DNA from: Limnobaculum eriocheiris
GTDB lineage: Bacteria; Pseudomonadota; Gammaproteobacteria; Enterobacterales; Enterobacteriaceae
DNA length: 64,000 bases
Assembly (NCBI RefSeq): GCF_021010575.1
Contig: NZ_JAJNAG010000002.1
Location: forward strand, 124,001 to 188,000
Reading direction: 5' to 3'
This document shows, piece by piece, positions 9,367 to 20,203 of the stretch (position 1 is the first letter of the stretch; every line of letters begins with the position of its first letter). The notes below the pieces were generated by a model that did not search any database, had not been told where the DNA came from, and was given only the letters and a program-made list of their open reading frames with translations. Both the position numbers and the translations under genes were made by a program.

Positions 9367-9801
9367 GTGAATATGATGGAAATCCGTATCTATAAACAAG
9401 ATGACTTTGAAGATGTTGTGACGCTGTGGGAGCGCTGTGATTTATTGCGCCCGTGGAACGATCCTGAAACCGATATTGAACGTAAACAAAATAATGATCC
9501 TGAACTGTTTTTAGTTGCAGAGGTCGGAGGTGAGGTAGTTGGCACTATTATGGGCGGATATGATGGTCATCGTGGCTCTGCCTATTATCTTGGTGTACAC
9601 CCTGATTATCGCGGCCGGGGCATTGCCAATGCCCTTATTAGTCGTCTGGAGAAGAAGCTGATAGCGCGTGGTTGTCCAAAATTACAGCTGTTAGTGCGTG
9701 ATGATAACGATGCTGTTATTGGTATGTATGAGAAACTGGGTTATGAAATTCAGGATACGGTGTGCATTGGTAAACGCCTGATTGAGGATCAGGAGTATTA
9801 A
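9367..9801 (+). CDS. ypeA: GNAT-family acetyltransferase YpeA
   Basis: A predicted N-acetyltransferase of the GNAT fold, about 141-144 residues. The acetyl-CoA binding loop is visible as YRGRGIAN after the beta-bulge YYLGVHP. The C-terminus [10 protein letters not shown] matches E. coli YpeA. Three start codons are possible: GTG 9367, ATG 9373 and ATG 9376. The last gives the family start MEIR, while an AGGG at 9355-9358 fits the GTG better. The substrate is unknown. It precedes yfeY, conserving the yfeX/yfeY/ypeA neighbourhood of E. coli. Confidence 0.92.
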   Translation: MNMMEIRIYKQDDFEDVVTLWERCDLLRPWNDPETDIERKQNNDPELFLVAEVGGEVVGTIMGGYDGHRGSAYYLGVHPDYRGRGIANALISRLEKKLIARGCPKLQLLVRDDNDAVIGMYEKLGYEIQDTVCIGKRLIEDQEY

Positions 9802-9846
9802 GGCGTTGAATTATACCCTGATTTTATTCACTTAATAGGATAATAG

Positions 9847-10425
9847 ATGAATATACGTATTGTTTTACTGTTGGTTCCATTTTTGATTACAGGATGTTCG
9901 ACAGTCAGTAATTTTTCCTGGTCTAAGTTATCGCCAACTAACTGGTTTGGCAGTTCTCTGGAATTAAATAATGCAGGCTTGGGGGCAATTTCCTCCGTGA
10001 CGCCAATGGAAGAAAAAGCGCTGAATCAGGCCCTGGACGGTGATTACCGTTTGCGTAAAGGTATGGGAATGAGTAACGGTCAGGTGACCAGCTACTATGA
10101 AGCGATGAACGACGATAAAGTGATGCTGGTTTTTCACGGTAATCCATCAAACCGGGTTGAGCGTATTGAAGTGATGGACAAATCCATTGAGACGCCTAAA
10201 GGTTCGCATGTAGGTATGCCATTTAGCGATCTTTATCAGAAAGCATTTGATGTTTGCCGGGTTGGCACCGGAGATGAGAGTGGCAAAGTGCTTTGTCGTT
10301 CACCGGAAAGTACCCGTATTACCTATGTGTTCAGCGGCGAGTGGATGGGGCCTTCAGAGATCATGCCCTCCGACGATAAGCTAAAAGTCTGGACTATCAG
10401 TAAAATGGTATGGCAATCAAAGTAA
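9847..10425 (+). CDS. yfeY: YfeY-like outer-membrane lipoprotein
   Basis: A 192-residue putative lipoprotein. The lipobox LITGCS places the modified Cys at about residue 17. The segments NWFGSSL, ALDGDYRLRKGMG, MPFSDLYQKAF and FSGEWMGP correspond to YfeY, which in E. coli belongs to the sigma-E regulon. No convincing sigma-E promoter is visible here. It is followed by a terminator hairpin before yfeX, so the two are probably separate transcripts. Confidence 0.88.
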   Translation: MNIRIVLLLVPFLITGCSTVSNFSWSKLSPTNWFGSSLELNNAGLGAISSVTPMEEKALNQALDGDYRLRKGMGMSNGQVTSYYEAMNDDKVMLVFHGNPSNRVERIEVMDKSIETPKGSHVGMPFSDLYQKAFDVCRVGTGDESGKVLCRSPESTRITYVFSGEWMGPSEIMPSDDKLKVWTISKMVWQSK

Positions 10426-10505
10426 TAGGTTAAATCTTTATTCATACTTGAGTTAGCGCATGATAGCGTTGTCTGATTTCGTTATTATAGACTCATGTTT
10501 AGTTA

Positions 10506-10536
10506 AAGCGGTGCCAGCAAACAGCACCGCTTTTCA
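10506..10536 (+). terminator. Rho-independent terminator after yfeY
   Basis: Perfect 9-bp stem AAGCGGTGC / GCACCGCTT with a 9-base loop followed by TTTC, about 80 bases after the yfeY stop and 20 bases before yfeX. Confidence 0.7.
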
Positions 10537-10555
10537 TTGATATGAGGATTAAGTC

Positions 10556-11452
10556 ATGGCTCAGGTTCAGAGCGGTATTTTGCCGGAACATTGTCGTTTT
10601 GGTATTTTTATTGAAGCAAAGGTTGGCGGAGACTTAGAGCAGATCCGCACCGGCTGCAAAACGTTTGTGAATACCTTGACCGAACTGCAACAAAAATTTC
10701 CTGAGGCTGCATTAGGTGCCGTCATCTCTTTCGGTTCCGATCTGTGGAAAACACTATCCGATGGCCGAGGTGCCAGTGAGCTTAAGCCTTTCACTCCGCT
10801 GGGTAATGGACTAGCGCCAGCCACTCAGCGCGACATGCTTATCCATATCCTGTCTCAACGCCATGATGTTAACTTCACGCTGGCTCAGGCCGCATTAAAA
10901 GCCTTTGGTAAAGCCATTACCGTAGAAGAAGAGACGCACGGTTTCCGTTGGACAGAAGAGCGCGATTTAAGCGGTTTTGTCGACGGTACAGAAAACCCGG
11001 AAGGGGATGCCCGCCCAGGCGTTGGCATCATTCCTGAAGGGGAAGATGCCGGTGGCAGTTATGTGATGGTACAGCGTTATGTACATAATCTTGATGTCTG
11101 GAACAACATGCCGGTAAAAGCGCAAGAAAATGCTATGGGCCGGACGAAGGTGGATAATGAGGAGCTGCCATCCGACAAGCGCCAGCCAACTTCTCATTTG
11201 GGCCGTGTTGACCTGAAAGAAGAGGGCAAAGGGCTGAAAATTATTCGTCAGAGCCTGCCGTATGGAACTGCCAGCGGTGAGCACGGCCTGTTCTTTATCG
11301 CTTATTGCGCTCATCTGCATAATATTGAGCAGCAACTGCTGAGTATGTTTGGTGAGCGAGATGGTAAAACCGATCAATTGTTAAGATTCAGTAAACCGGT
11401 TACCGGCAGTTATTTCTTTGCTCCATCGTTAGATAAATTGCTCTCTCTATAA
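10556..11452 (+). CDS. yfeX: YfeX, dye-decolourising-type haem peroxidase
   Basis: A cytoplasmic DyP-type peroxidase of 298 residues. The signature GFVDGTENP carries the distal Asp at residue 143, and the probable proximal haem ligand is H214 in TSHLGR. Family members oxidise porphyrinogens and other substrates, and a role in haem iron release has been debated. The ATG is preceded by GAGGATTAAG. It is transcribed alone and followed by a hairpin at 11462-11490. Confidence 0.95.
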   Translation: MAQVQSGILPEHCRFGIFIEAKVGGDLEQIRTGCKTFVNTLTELQQKFPEAALGAVISFGSDLWKTLSDGRGASELKPFTPLGNGLAPATQRDMLIHILSQRHDVNFTLAQAALKAFGKAITVEEETHGFRWTEERDLSGFVDGTENPEGDARPGVGIIPEGEDAGGSYVMVQRYVHNLDVWNNMPVKAQENAMGRTKVDNEELPSDKRQPTSHLGRVDLKEEGKGLKIIRQSLPYGTASGEHGLFFIAYCAHLHNIEQQLLSMFGERDGKTDQLLRFSKPVTGSYFFAPSLDKLLSL

Positions 11453-11461
11453 TTTGAATCG

Positions 11462-11500
11462 GGGCAGCGCGGAAACATTCTTCGCTGCCCGATGGTTTTG
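11462..11500 (+). terminator. Terminator hairpin after yfeX
   Basis: 8-bp stem GGGCAGCG / CGCTGCCC with a 13-base loop, starting about 10 bases after the yfeX stop. A short GGTTTTG follows, giving a modest U-tract. Confidence 0.6.
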
Positions 11501-11670
11501 TCTGATTATTCCCCATCTGCTATTTCCGCTATATCAGTGTCTGTATTGCATATTCTTTTTTGCTCTTAATCAGTGCGAAACGGTATATGAAATTGTTATA
11601 AAAAAGTGAATTCAGCCCATACACTATGACTTATCAAAGCATCATTTTTAGCGATAAGTGAGAATATAAA
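11501..11670 (+). promoter_or_regulatory. cysP promoter region
   Basis: 170 AT-rich bases before cysP. By analogy with E. coli this should hold a CysB-dependent promoter induced on sulfur limitation. A possible -10 TACACT is seen around 11620, but I cannot define the CysB site from sequence alone. Confidence 0.4.
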
Positions 11671-12678
11671 ATGAAAAAATTAGGGCTGAAAAGTTGGGTT
11701 ATCGCAACGATGATTGCGACGTCTTCTGTCTCTGCGGCTGAGTTACTGAATAGCTCTTATGATATTTCCCGTGAGCTGTTTGCTGAAATTAACCCAGTAT
11801 TCGAAAAAGCATGGAAGCAAAAAACCGGCGAAGACTTAACTATCAAGCAGTCTCATGCAGGTTCATCAAAACAGGCGCTGGCAATTCTACAGGGCTTAAA
11901 AGCCGATGTGGTCACTTACAATCAGGTGACCGACGTGCAGATTCTGCATGATAAAGGCAACCTGATACCGGCCAACTGGCAGAGTCGTTTAGCAAATAAC
12001 AGTTCTCCTTATTATTCCACCATGGCGTTTCTGGTACGCAAAGGAAACCCGAAAAATATTCATAGCTGGAACGATCTGGTTCGGGATGATGTGAAGCTGG
12101 TTTTCCCCAATCCTAAAACCTCCGGTAATGGACGCTATACCTATCTGGCTGCCTGGGGAGCCACTAATCTGGCTGACGGTGGCAATGAACAGAAAACCCG
12201 CGAATGGATGACCCGTTTCCTGAAAAACGTAGCGGTGTTTGACGTGGGTGGTCGAGGTGCAACGACTTCATTTGTTGAACGCGGGCTGGGTGATGTGCTG
12301 ATTAGTTTTGAATCTGAAGTGAAGAATATTCAAAAGCAGTACGGTGCGGACAATTACGATGTTGTGGTTCCTGAGGTTGATATTTTGGCTGAGTTCCCTG
12401 TGGCCTGGGTCGATCGTAATGTTGAACGCAATGGGACCGAAAAACAGGCTAAAGCCTATCTGGATTTTCTGTATACCCCGGAAGCCCAGCAAATCTTCAC
12501 TCGCTATAACTACCGCGTATATGACAACGCAGCGATGGATGCGGTGAAGGGCCAATTCCCTCAGGTAAAACTGTTTAAAGTTGAAGATCAGTTTGGTAAC
12601 TGGGAGCAGGTAATGAAAGTGCATTTCAATACTGATGGCATCTTAGACCAACTGCTGGCTGCGGGGCATAAAAGCTAA
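11671..12678 (+). CDS. cysP: CysP, periplasmic thiosulfate/sulfate-binding protein
   Basis: The substrate-binding protein of the CysPTWA importer. A signal peptide is cleaved near SVSAAE (about residue 23). The binding motifs [35 protein letters not shown] and GRGATTSF are conserved. At 335 residues it resembles CysP more than Sbp ([19 protein letters not shown]). It is the first gene of cysPTWAM. Its stop overlaps the cysT start by one base. Confidence 0.96.
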   Translation: MKKLGLKSWVIATMIATSSVSAAELLNSSYDISRELFAEINPVFEKAWKQKTGEDLTIKQSHAGSSKQALAILQGLKADVVTYNQVTDVQILHDKGNLIPANWQSRLANNSSPYYSTMAFLVRKGNPKNIHSWNDLVRDDVKLVFPNPKTSGNGRYTYLAAWGATNLADGGNEQKTREWMTRFLKNVAVFDVGGRGATTSFVERGLGDVLISFESEVKNIQKQYGADNYDVVVPEVDILAEFPVAWVDRNVERNGTEKQAKAYLDFLYTPEAQQIFTRYNYRVYDNAAMDAVKGQFPQVKLFKVEDQFGNWEQVMKVHFNTDGILDQLLAAGHKS

Positions 12679-13514
12679 TGTTGTTATCTATACCTGCCAG
12701 GCGCGTATTACCGGGTTTCTCTCTGAGTTTAGGGAGCAGTCTGTTATTTACCTGCTTAATTCTGCTGTTGCCCATGAGCGCATTAGTTATGCAGCTCGCG
12801 AATATGAGCTGGCATGAATACTGGCAGGTAGTCACCCATCCACAGGTGGTAGCAGCTTATAAAGTGACATTGGTTGCGGCCGCCGTAGCCAGCATCTTCA
12901 ATGCAGCTTTCGGTATGCTGATGGCGTGGATTTTAACCCGTTACCGCTTCCCAGGCCGAACCCTGTTGGATGGCCTGATGGATTTACCCTTTGCTCTGCC
13001 AACGGCCGTTGCGGGGTTAACGCTGGCCAGCCTGTTTTCAACCACCGGCTGGTACGGTACCTGGCTGGCGGAGCTGGGAATTAAAGTTTCGTTTACCTGG
13101 TTAGGTATTGCCGTTGCTATGGCATTTACCAGCATTCCTTTTGTGGTGAGAACCGTTCAGCCTGTACTGGAAGAGCTGGGTCCTGAATATGAAGAAGCCG
13201 CTGAAACTCTGGGGGCCAGCCGTTGGCAAAGTTTCCGTCGGGTAGTTTTACCGGAAGTGGCTCCGGCATTAATGACCGGCACAGTGCTTTCATTTACCCG
13301 CAGTTTGGGTGAGTTTGGCGCCGTAATTTTTATTGCCGGTAATATCGCCTGGAAGACGGAAGTGACTTCGTTGATGATCTTTATTCGTCTGCAAGAGTTT
13401 AACTATGCGGCGGCCAGCGCCATTGCTTCAGTGATTCTGGCGGCTTCGCTGGTGTTGCTATTTATCGCTAACGTCTTGCAGAGTCGCTATGGCAAACGGG
13501 TTGGAGGTCATTAA
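12678..13514 (+). CDS. cysT: CysT (CysU), sulfate/thiosulfate ABC permease
   Basis: One of two inner-membrane permeases of the importer, with 278 residues and about six membrane helices. The coupling-helix EAA motif EEAAETLGASRWQSFRRVVLP is conserved near residue 175. It overlaps cysP and cysW by single bases (TAATG), so translation should be coupled. Confidence 0.95.
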   Translation: MLLSIPARRVLPGFSLSLGSSLLFTCLILLLPMSALVMQLANMSWHEYWQVVTHPQVVAAYKVTLVAAAVASIFNAAFGMLMAWILTRYRFPGRTLLDGLMDLPFALPTAVAGLTLASLFSTTGWYGTWLAELGIKVSFTWLGIAVAMAFTSIPFVVRTVQPVLEELGPEYEEAAETLGASRWQSFRRVVLPEVAPALMTGTVLSFTRSLGEFGAVIFIAGNIAWKTEVTSLMIFIRLQEFNYAAASAIASVILAASLVLLFIANVLQSRYGKRVGGH

Positions 13515-14389
13515 TGACGGATTTTACTTTCCAACAGACATTCAGTTCCCGCCAGATTAACTGGGGTAAGTGGGCGCTTATTCTCATTGGCGTGGTGATT
13601 TCAGTGTTGCTGCTGGTGATACCGATGGCGGCCATTTTTGTTACGGCATTCTCTGCCGGTATCGATGCGCTGTGGAATAACCTGAGTGACCCGGACATGC
13701 TGCACGCCGTTTGGCTGACGGTATTGATTGCGTTGATTACGGTACCGGTGAATCTGGTTTTTGGTACCTTGCTGGCGTGGCTGGTTACGCGTTTTGAGTT
13801 TCGTGGCCGCCAACTGCTATTGACGCTGATTGATATTCCTTTTGCCGTGTCGCCGGTGGTGGCGGGACTGTTGTATTTGCTGTTTTACGGTTCAAATGGT
13901 GTGGTCGGTGGTTGGCTGGAATCACACAACATTCAACTGATGTTTTCGTGGCAAGGCATGGTGTTGGTCACTATTTTTGTTACCTGTCCGTTTGTGGTAC
14001 GTGAACTGGTTCCTGTGATGATGAGCCAGGGCAGCCAGGAAGATGAAGCAGCGGTGCTGCTGGGTGCTTCCGGCTGGCAAATGTTCCGCCGGGTCACGTT
14101 ACCGAATATTCGCTGGGCGCTGCTGTATGGCGTGGTATTGACTAATGCCCGGGCGATTGGTGAGTTTGGTGCGGTTTCGGTGGTGTCCGGCTCTATTCGC
14201 GGTGAAACCTATACCTTACCGTTACAGGTTGAGCTCCTTCATCAGGATTACAACACCGCTGCCGCTTTTACCGCAGCAGGCCTGCTAACCCTGATGGCGA
14301 TCGTTACTTTGTTCTTAAAAAGCACTCTGCAATGGCGTATTGCCCGTCAGAAAAAGCAAGATACTCAGGAGATAAATCATGAGCATTGA
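13514..14389 (+). CDS. cysW: CysW, sulfate/thiosulfate ABC permease
   Basis: The second permease subunit, 291 residues with six predicted membrane helices. Its EAA loop reads [19 protein letters not shown]. The end overlaps the start of cysA by 11 bases. CysT and CysW form the heterodimeric channel driven by CysA. Confidence 0.95.
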   Translation: MTDFTFQQTFSSRQINWGKWALILIGVVISVLLLVIPMAAIFVTAFSAGIDALWNNLSDPDMLHAVWLTVLIALITVPVNLVFGTLLAWLVTRFEFRGRQLLLTLIDIPFAVSPVVAGLLYLLFYGSNGVVGGWLESHNIQLMFSWQGMVLVTIFVTCPFVVRELVPVMMSQGSQEDEAAVLLGASGWQMFRRVTLPNIRWALLYGVVLTNARAIGEFGAVSVVSGSIRGETYTLPLQVELLHQDYNTAAAFTAAGLLTLMAIVTLFLKSTLQWRIARQKKQDTQEINHEH

Positions 14390-15473
14390 GATTAAAGGTA
14401 TTAATAAATACTTTGACCAAACCAGAGTCTTGCAGGACATCTCTCTGGATATTCATTCTGGTGAAATGCTGGCGCTGCTGGGACCATCCGGTTCGGGCAA
14501 AACTACGCTATTGAGAATTATTGCCGGGCTGGAGTATCAAAACTCGGGTCTGTTGAGTTTTAACGGCAAAGATGTCAGTCACCTTCATGCCCGGGATCGT
14601 CAGGTGGGTTTTGTCTTCCAGCACTATGCGTTATTCCGCCATATGACAGTGTTTGATAATGTTGCCTTTGGCCTGACAGTATTGCCTCGTCGTGAGCGTC
14701 CAACCGCAGCGGCAATTAAGCAAAAAGTCGATGGCCTGCTGGAAATGGTACAACTGAGCCATTTGGCAAATCGTTTTCCTTCCCAACTATCCGGAGGTCA
14801 GCGTCAGCGGGTGGCATTGGCGCGTGCGCTGGCGGTCGATCCACAAATTCTGTTGCTGGATGAACCTTTTGGGGCGTTGGATGCTCAGGTACGTAAAGAG
14901 CTGCGCAGTTGGTTGCGTCAACTGCACGAAGAGCTAAAGTTTACCAGCGTATTCGTGACTCATGACCAGGAAGAAGCAATGGAAATTGCCGATCGCGTCG
15001 TTGTGATGAGTCAGGGGCATGTTGAGCAGGTTGGTACGCCGGATGAGGTGATGCGCGAACCGGAAAGTCGCTTTGTGCTGGAGTTTCTTGGTGAAGTTAA
15101 CCAGATTAAAGCCGAAATCAAAGGTAATCGCTTGTTGGTGGGGCAGCATCAGTGGCCGCTGGAGGTATCACCAATACATCAGGGGCCGGTGGAACTCTAT
15201 TTGCGCCCGTGGGAAGTTGAACTAAGCGCTCAACCTACATCCCGTTGCGTATTGCCGGTGCAGGTGGCAGACAGCATACCAAAAGGCCATTACTGGCAAC
15301 TCACTTTGCAACCCTCAGGCTGGCAACAAACGCCACTTAGCGTTACCTTTAGTCATGAACATGGCGCACCGCCACAAAAAGGTGAGCGTTACTATATTGG
15401 AGGCGAGTGGGCGCGACTGTACGCCGGGGATACACTGTTACTACAAAGCTATCCCTATGCAAAAAGCGCCTGA
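14379..15473 (+). CDS. cysA: CysA, sulfate/thiosulfate ABC ATPase
   Basis: The ATP-hydrolysing subunit, 364 residues. Walker [10 protein letters not shown] is at about 36-44, the Q-loop at FQHYALF, the signature [15 protein letters not shown], Walker [12 protein letters not shown] and the switch His in [16 protein letters not shown]-terminal TOBE-like regulatory domain follows from about residue 240. The RBS CAGGAGATAAATC lies within the end of cysW. Confidence 0.96.
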   Translation: MSIEIKGINKYFDQTRVLQDISLDIHSGEMLALLGPSGSGKTTLLRIIAGLEYQNSGLLSFNGKDVSHLHARDRQVGFVFQHYALFRHMTVFDNVAFGLTVLPRRERPTAAAIKQKVDGLLEMVQLSHLANRFPSQLSGGQRQRVALARALAVDPQILLLDEPFGALDAQVRKELRSWLRQLHEELKFTSVFVTHDQEEAMEIADRVVVMSQGHVEQVGTPDEVMREPESRFVLEFLGEVNQIKAEIKGNRLLVGQHQWPLEVSPIHQGPVELYLRPWEVELSAQPTSRCVLPVQVADSIPKGHYWQLTLQPSGWQQTPLSVTFSHEHGAPPQKGERYYIGGEWARLYAGDTLLLQSYPYAKSA

Positions 15474-15512
15474 GGCCTCTATGTGAATACCTATCTGCAT
15501 TCGGGAAAGCAC

Positions 15513-16397
15513 GTGTCAACTTTAGAAGACTATATTGGAAATACCCCGCTGGTAAGGCTACAGCGTTTGACGGAAGGGCTGAAGAGCGAGGTTTGGGTTA
15601 AGCTGGAAGGTAATAACCCAGCAGGATCGGTGAAAGATCGGGCGGCGTTGTCGATGATTCAGCGTGCTGAACAGCGGGGTGAGATCCATCCGGGCGATCG
15701 GCTGATTGAAGCAACCAGTGGCAATACCGGCATTGCTCTGGCAATGATTACTGCACTGAAGGGGTATTCTCTGCGTTTGATTATGCCGGACAATATGAGC
15801 CGTGAACGTCAGGCTTCTATGCGAGCCTATGGCGCGGAGTTAATTCTGGTAAGCCGTGAACAGGGGATGGAAGGTGCCAGAGATCTGGCGCAGCAGATGG
15901 CCGCTGACGGGCAGGGGAAGATCCTCGATCAGTTTAATAATGATGATAATCCCTATGCGCATTTCACTACTACCGGCCCGGAAATCTGGCAGCAAACTTC
16001 TGGACAGGTTAGCCATTTTATCTCCAGTATGGGAACCACCGGAACCATTACCGGCGTTAGTCGCTATCTGAAATCACAAAATCCTGAAGTTCAAACCATT
16101 GGTTTACAACCTGCGGAAGGCAGCAGCATTCCGGGTATTCGACGTTGGTCTCCCGGATATCTACCGGGTATTTTTCGCCCTGAACTGGTGGATACCATTA
16201 TGGATATCAGTCAGGTGGAGGCGGAATTTACCATGAAGCAGTTAGCTATGCGTGAAGGTATTTTCTGTGGCGTGAGTTCCGGCGGTGCGGTTGCAGGGGC
16301 ATTACGTATTGCCGCTCAACATAAAAATGCGGTGATTGTGACGGTGATTTGCGATCGTGGGGATCGTTATTTGTCTACCGGGGTATTTGATGATTAG
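15513..16397 (+). CDS. cysM: CysM, O-acetylserine sulfhydrylase B
   Basis: A PLP enzyme making cysteine from O-acetylserine and sulfide, or S-sulfocysteine from thiosulfate. The GTG at 15513 is chosen as start because it gives the family N-terminus MSTLEDYIGNTPLV and puts the PLP lysine (NPAGSVKDRA) at residue 41, as in E. coli. GGGAAAG lies just before it. An in-frame GTG at 15483 would add ten residues. The substrate loop EATSGNTG and C-terminal GVSSGGAVAGAL and GDRYLSTG are conserved. It is the last gene of the cys operon, giving direct use of imported thiosulfate. Confidence 0.95.
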   Translation: MSTLEDYIGNTPLVRLQRLTEGLKSEVWVKLEGNNPAGSVKDRAALSMIQRAEQRGEIHPGDRLIEATSGNTGIALAMITALKGYSLRLIMPDNMSRERQASMRAYGAELILVSREQGMEGARDLAQQMAADGQGKILDQFNNDDNPYAHFTTTGPEIWQQTSGQVSHFISSMGTTGTITGVSRYLKSQNPEVQTIGLQPAEGSSIPGIRRWSPGYLPGIFRPELVDTIMDISQVEAEFTMKQLAMREGIFCGVSSGGAVAGALRIAAQHKNAVIVTVICDRGDRYLSTGVFDD

Positions 16398-16460
16398 TGT
16401 TGGGTGCCCGTTGTAGCTATGGACCCCAGCGTGCTGAGAAACCTGATAAATCGCACCTGC

Positions 16461-16616
16461 GGATATTCCGACCGTAAAGATAATGTGCTTATATTTACAG
16501 CGTGAGCGGTAGGTAAACCGTCTGTACTTAGCTACGGAGTGTGTCGGCCTGGCCGGGTTAGGGGCTGTTATGAAACACCTTTCGGTGTTTTGCCCTTCGG
16601 GCCAGTGCAAGTGCTG
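16461..16616. repeat. Structured intergenic repeat, copy 2 (diverged, opposite orientation)
   Basis: About 155 bases matching the reverse complement of the right half of the 8466-8712 element. Shared parts in order are ATATTCCGACCGTAAA, ATGTGCTT, TACTTAGCTAC, TTAGGGGCTGTTATGAAACA, the hairpin GAAACACC-TTTC-GGTGTTT, and GGGCCAG. The second inverted end is not found, so this copy looks truncated or decayed. It lies between cysM and macB. Confidence 0.7.
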
Positions 16617-16739
16617 TTCAAACAGGCTTTCGCCTATTTGTCGTTGGCTTACGTCAAGTTGACCCCCACGGGATCCCCTCCCGACAATTGGCTATTTAAA
16701 ATACAAAACTGAACAAATCAGACGTTGCCATTAAGTTGA

Positions 16740-16769
16740 TACCCACCATAGTTGTGGGTATTTTGTTTT
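16740..16769 (+). terminator. Rho-independent terminator between cysM and macB
   Basis: 7-bp stem TACCCAC / GTGGGTA with a 7-base loop followed by TTTTGTTTTA on the plus strand. It is 340 bases after cysM, beyond the repeat element, and 10 bases before the macB stop. On the minus strand the following bases are not U-rich. Confidence 0.65.
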
Positions 16770-16779
16770 ATGAAAAGCG

Positions 16780-18741
16780 TTATTCGCGTTCCAGGGCGTT
16801 GATGGGGTCCATTCTTGCCGCCCGGCGGGCCGGAAAGAAACCAAATACCATACCAATCATGGTTGAGCAGACGAATGCAGCAACGATCGAGGTTATGGAG
16901 TAGATCATGGAGAAGCTGCTGACCAACTGATCGAAGATAACGCCAATACCCAGCGCCAGTCCTACACCTAATGAGCCGCCTAACAGACAGACCAGAATCG
17001 CTTCGATCAGGAATTGCTGCATAATATCGCTGGAACGGGCACCAACGGCCATACGCACCCCAATTTCCCGCGTTCGTTCAGTGACCGAAACCAGCATAAT
17101 ATTCATTACGCCAATACCGCCAACCACCAAAGAGATAACGGCAATCATGGAGACTAACAGCGTCATGGTTGCCGTGGTATTTTCAATGGTTTGTCGAATG
17201 CTATCGGTATTCAGAATAAAAAAATCCTGAGTGCCGTGGCGCTGGGTCAATAACTTGGTGACCCCTTGTTCTGCCACATCCATATCAATATCGTCTTTGA
17301 TACGTACAGTGATACTTCGCAGATAGGACTGCCCAAGCATACGTTTCATCACGGTGGTATAGGGCAGCCAGACCTCAAGATTTTCGCTGCTGCCAAAGCC
17401 ACTCTGTTGTTCTTCCGCTACGCCAATAATACGGGCTGGCAGATTACCCAGTAGAATCACCTGTCCAACCGGATCACTGTTCTTACCAAACAGCTGTTCT
17501 TTGGTGTTGGAGTCAATGACGACATCCTGAGCCAGAGAATCTACACTGCTCTGACTGAAGGCCATACCCAATTCCATTTTATAACCGCGTACATCAAAGA
17601 ACTGTTGACCGACGCCGTTTACCGTTCCGGTTACTGACTGATTGTTTACCCGAAAGGTAGTGGAAGTTGAAACGCTGGGGGTTACGCTATGTACATAGCT
17701 TTGTTGGCTCAGGGCATCCGCATCGGTTCCGCGCAGCGTATGTATGGTGGAAGCTTTACTATCGCCGAAGTCTTTACCGGGAAAGACCTCCAGCGTGCTG
17801 GTACCCATTGAGCTGATATCTGCCAGAATTTTCTGACGAGAACCTTCCCCTAATGCCACCACGGAAACGACCGAAGCAATACCAATAATAATACCTAACA
17901 TGGTCAGAAAGGTGCGTAAACGCTGGGAAAACATAGCCAATAGTGCCATCTTAAAGGCATCTACAAAACGGTCCCTGAGGGCAAACCAGCCGTTATTGGT
18001 TTTGGTTGCATGGGATGATGAGGAAGACTTTTGAACAATATCTTCTGGCCCTTTAGGCACTTTTCTATCGGCAATAATATTGCCATCGCTGATTTCAATA
18101 ATGCGTTCAGCATGTTCAGCAATTTGCATATCGTGAGTAACAATGACGACGGTATGTCCCTGACCGTGCAAGTCCTTAAGAATCTTGAGTACTTCCTGCC
18201 CACTGTGCTTATCCAGCGCACCGGTGGGTTCATCGGCCAGAATTATCTGACCGCCATTCATCAACGCACGAGCAATACTGACACGCTGCTGCTGGCCGCC
18301 GGAGAGCTGGCTGGGACGATAGCTGGTACGTTCATCCAAACCCAGACGAGTTAACAGCGCTACGGCCCGCTCCTTGCGTTTTTGACGCTCGGTTCCGGCA
18401 TAGATAGCCGGCACTTCGACGTTACCCGCAGCGCTCAGATCTCCCAACAGGTGATAGCGTTGAAATATAAAGCCAAAGTGTTCACGGCGCAGTTCCGCTA
18501 AATCATCAGGAGCCAGTTCATTGGTTGCTCGTCCGGCAATGCGGTAAGTTCCGCTGCTTGGCTTATCCAGACAGCCAAGAATATTCATCAGCGTAGACTT
18601 ACCTGAACCGGAAGCGCCAACAATCGCTACCATTTCTCCAGAATGAATCGTCAGATTGATTCCTTTCAGAACGGTAACGGTTTGTTCTCCCGCCGGGAAC
18701 TGGCGGGAAATGTTATCCAGTTGCAGTAACGGTTGACTCAT
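16780..18741 (-). CDS. macB: MacB, ABC transporter of the MacAB-TolC efflux system
   Basis: An inner-membrane ATPase and mechanotransmission protein that works with MacA and TolC to expel macrolides, peptides or lipopeptide-like substrates from the periplasm. It has 653 residues (E. coli 648). The N-terminal ATPase has Walker [10 protein letters not shown] (about 41-49), [15 protein letters not shown] and [13 protein letters not shown]1 is at about residues 275-295. A large periplasmic domain and three C-terminal helices follow, with [11 protein letters not shown] at the coupling helix. It lies four bases after macA. Confidence 0.95.
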   Translation of the reverse strand: MSQPLLQLDNISRQFPAGEQTVTVLKGINLTIHSGEMVAIVGASGSGKSTLMNILGCLDKPSSGTYRIAGRATNELAPDDLAELRREHFGFIFQRYHLLGDLSAAGNVEVPAIYAGTERQKRKERAVALLTRLGLDERTSYRPSQLSGGQQQRVSIARALMNGGQIILADEPTGALDKHSGQEVLKILKDLHGQGHTVVIVTHDMQIAEHAERIIEISDGNIIADRKVPKGPEDIVQKSSSSSHATKTNNGWFALRDRFVDAFKMALLAMFSQRLRTFLTMLGIIIGIASVVSVVALGEGSRQKILADISSMGTSTLEVFPGKDFGDSKASTIHTLRGTDADALSQQSYVHSVTPSVSTSTTFRVNNQSVTGTVNGVGQQFFDVRGYKMELGMAFSQSSVDSLAQDVVIDSNTKEQLFGKNSDPVGQVILLGNLPARIIGVAEEQQSGFGSSENLEVWLPYTTVMKRMLGQSYLRSITVRIKDDIDMDVAEQGVTKLLTQRHGTQDFFILNTDSIRQTIENTTATMTLLVSMIAVISLVVGGIGVMNIMLVSVTERTREIGVRMAVGARSSDIMQQFLIEAILVCLLGGSLGVGLALGIGVIFDQLVSSFSMIYSITSIVAAFVCSTMIGMVFGFFPARRAARMDPINALERE

Positions 18742-18745
18742 CAGA

Positions 18746-19936
18746 CTACATCCTCATCCGCATACGTGTCGGTTGAGTTGAGCCAGCGGCACCGGTTTCG
18801 CTGACAATCACATTTTCACCCTCTTCCAGACCGGAGATAATCTGTACATCAACGTCATTATTAATACCAGTTTTGACTTTCTTTTGTACGATGTTTCCGG
18901 AAGCGCCAACAACCTGAACGCTGGCGTTTCCCTGATTATCTGTATCGTTAAGCGCAGTGGTCGGGATAACAATGGTATCTTTAGCCTGATCCAGAACAAT
19001 ATAAACTTGAGCCGTCATGGAGATGCGTAGCTTGCCATCCGGGTTTTCCACATCAAACAGGCCATTGTAGTAAATAGCAGTAGTCGTTGAGCTGGATGAG
19101 CTGGTCGTGGTGGTGTCGCTGTTATTAATGGAGTCTGGCGCGGGTTCGATAGCGCGTAACTTAGCGCTATAGTGCTTGCCAGGTTCTCCCAGAATGGTGA
19201 AATAAACCGGCATACCGGTTTTAACTTTTGGCACGTCCGCTTCAGAAATTTGAGCTTCGATGGTCATGGTGTCCAGTTGGGCCACTTTCAGAATGGTTGG
19301 CGCACTTTGTACCGCGTTAACCGTTTGCCCTTCTTCAACGGGTATTGCTACGACAACGCCATCAATCGGGGAGCTGATTTTGGTATAACCGAGGTTTAAC
19401 TTGGCGGTATCCATGGCAATTTGTGCCTGAACAATTTGTGCATCCAGCGATTCGATTTCCGCTTTAGTGGCGTCTAACTGGGCTTTAGCCGCGTCGTAAT
19501 CCGCCTGAGCGCCAACACCTTTTGCCAGAATTTGACTCTGACGATTAAAGGCTAATTGATTATTTTTCAGCGTGGCTAATTTGGCCTGACGTTGAGCCTG
19601 TACGCTTTTTAAACCCGCTTCAGCATTGTGCAAGTCATTGTTTTGCGGCAGGTCATCGATTTCTGCCAGCGCCTGCCCTTTGGTAACCTTATCACCCAGT
19701 TCCACATGTAATGCTTTAATCTGACCTGAAACCTGTGCACCTACGTTAACCTGCTTTAAGGCTTTGATGGAGCCATCAGCCAGAACTGTATGCTCTATAC
19801 TGGTCTTCATTGCCGGGGTAGTAATGTAGTTAGGTTTTACTACTTCGGGAAAAAAGAATAGCTTTATCAACCAACCGGCGATCAAAATGGCTGCAATAAT
19901 CAGCACATATCGAAGTTTGGATGTAGGTAATTGCAT
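18746..19936 (-). CDS. macA: MacA, periplasmic adaptor of MacAB-TolC
   Basis: A membrane-fusion protein of 396 residues with one N-terminal anchor (about residues 8-27), a lipoyl/barrel-sandwich domain split around a coiled coil (about residues 95-175, rich in Ala, Gln, Lys), and a beta-barrel containing a serine/threonine-rich stretch near residue 280. It is somewhat longer than E. coli MacA (371). It is the first gene of the macAB operon, divergent from a two-component system at 20.2 kb. Confidence 0.93.
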   Translation of the reverse strand: MQLPTSKLRYVLIIAAILIAGWLIKLFFFPEVVKPNYITTPAMKTSIEHTVLADGSIKALKQVNVGAQVSGQIKALHVELGDKVTKGQALAEIDDLPQNNDLHNAEAGLKSVQAQRQAKLATLKNNQLAFNRQSQILAKGVGAQADYDAAKAQLDATKAEIESLDAQIVQAQIAMDTAKLNLGYTKISSPIDGVVVAIPVEEGQTVNAVQSAPTILKVAQLDTMTIEAQISEADVPKVKTGMPVYFTILGEPGKHYSAKLRAIEPAPDSINNSDTTTTSSSSSTTTAIYYNGLFDVENPDGKLRISMTAQVYIVLDQAKDTIVIPTTALNDTDNQGNASVQVVGASGNIVQKKVKTGINNDVDVQIISGLEEGENVIVSETGAAGSTQPTRMRMRM

Positions 19937-20203
19937 AAGTTTCAGTTGCCTTAAAAGTACTAAATATTGAATAAAAACCTGAGGATGTCACTGTCCGCTG
20001 CTAATTATGCACTAATGTACAACGAGTTTATGGCATCAGGGGTAAGCTCATCATAAGGAAAGTGTAAGGTTTAAGTAAAAGTAGCTGCATATTACAATCG
20101 AAGACGTAAGAATGATAAAAAATATATCCATTATCTTGTGAGATCGTTGTCTTTCTGCGATGCGGGATTTAACGAATATAAACATAATAATCAGGAGAAA
20201 GGC
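19937..20203. promoter_or_regulatory. macAB / two-component system divergent promoter region
   Basis: 267 bases, AT-rich, between macA (minus) and the response regulator (plus). It must hold both promoters. A GTG-started upstream extension of the regulator from 20138 is possible but has no ribosome site. No repeated operator could be defined by eye. Confidence 0.45.
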
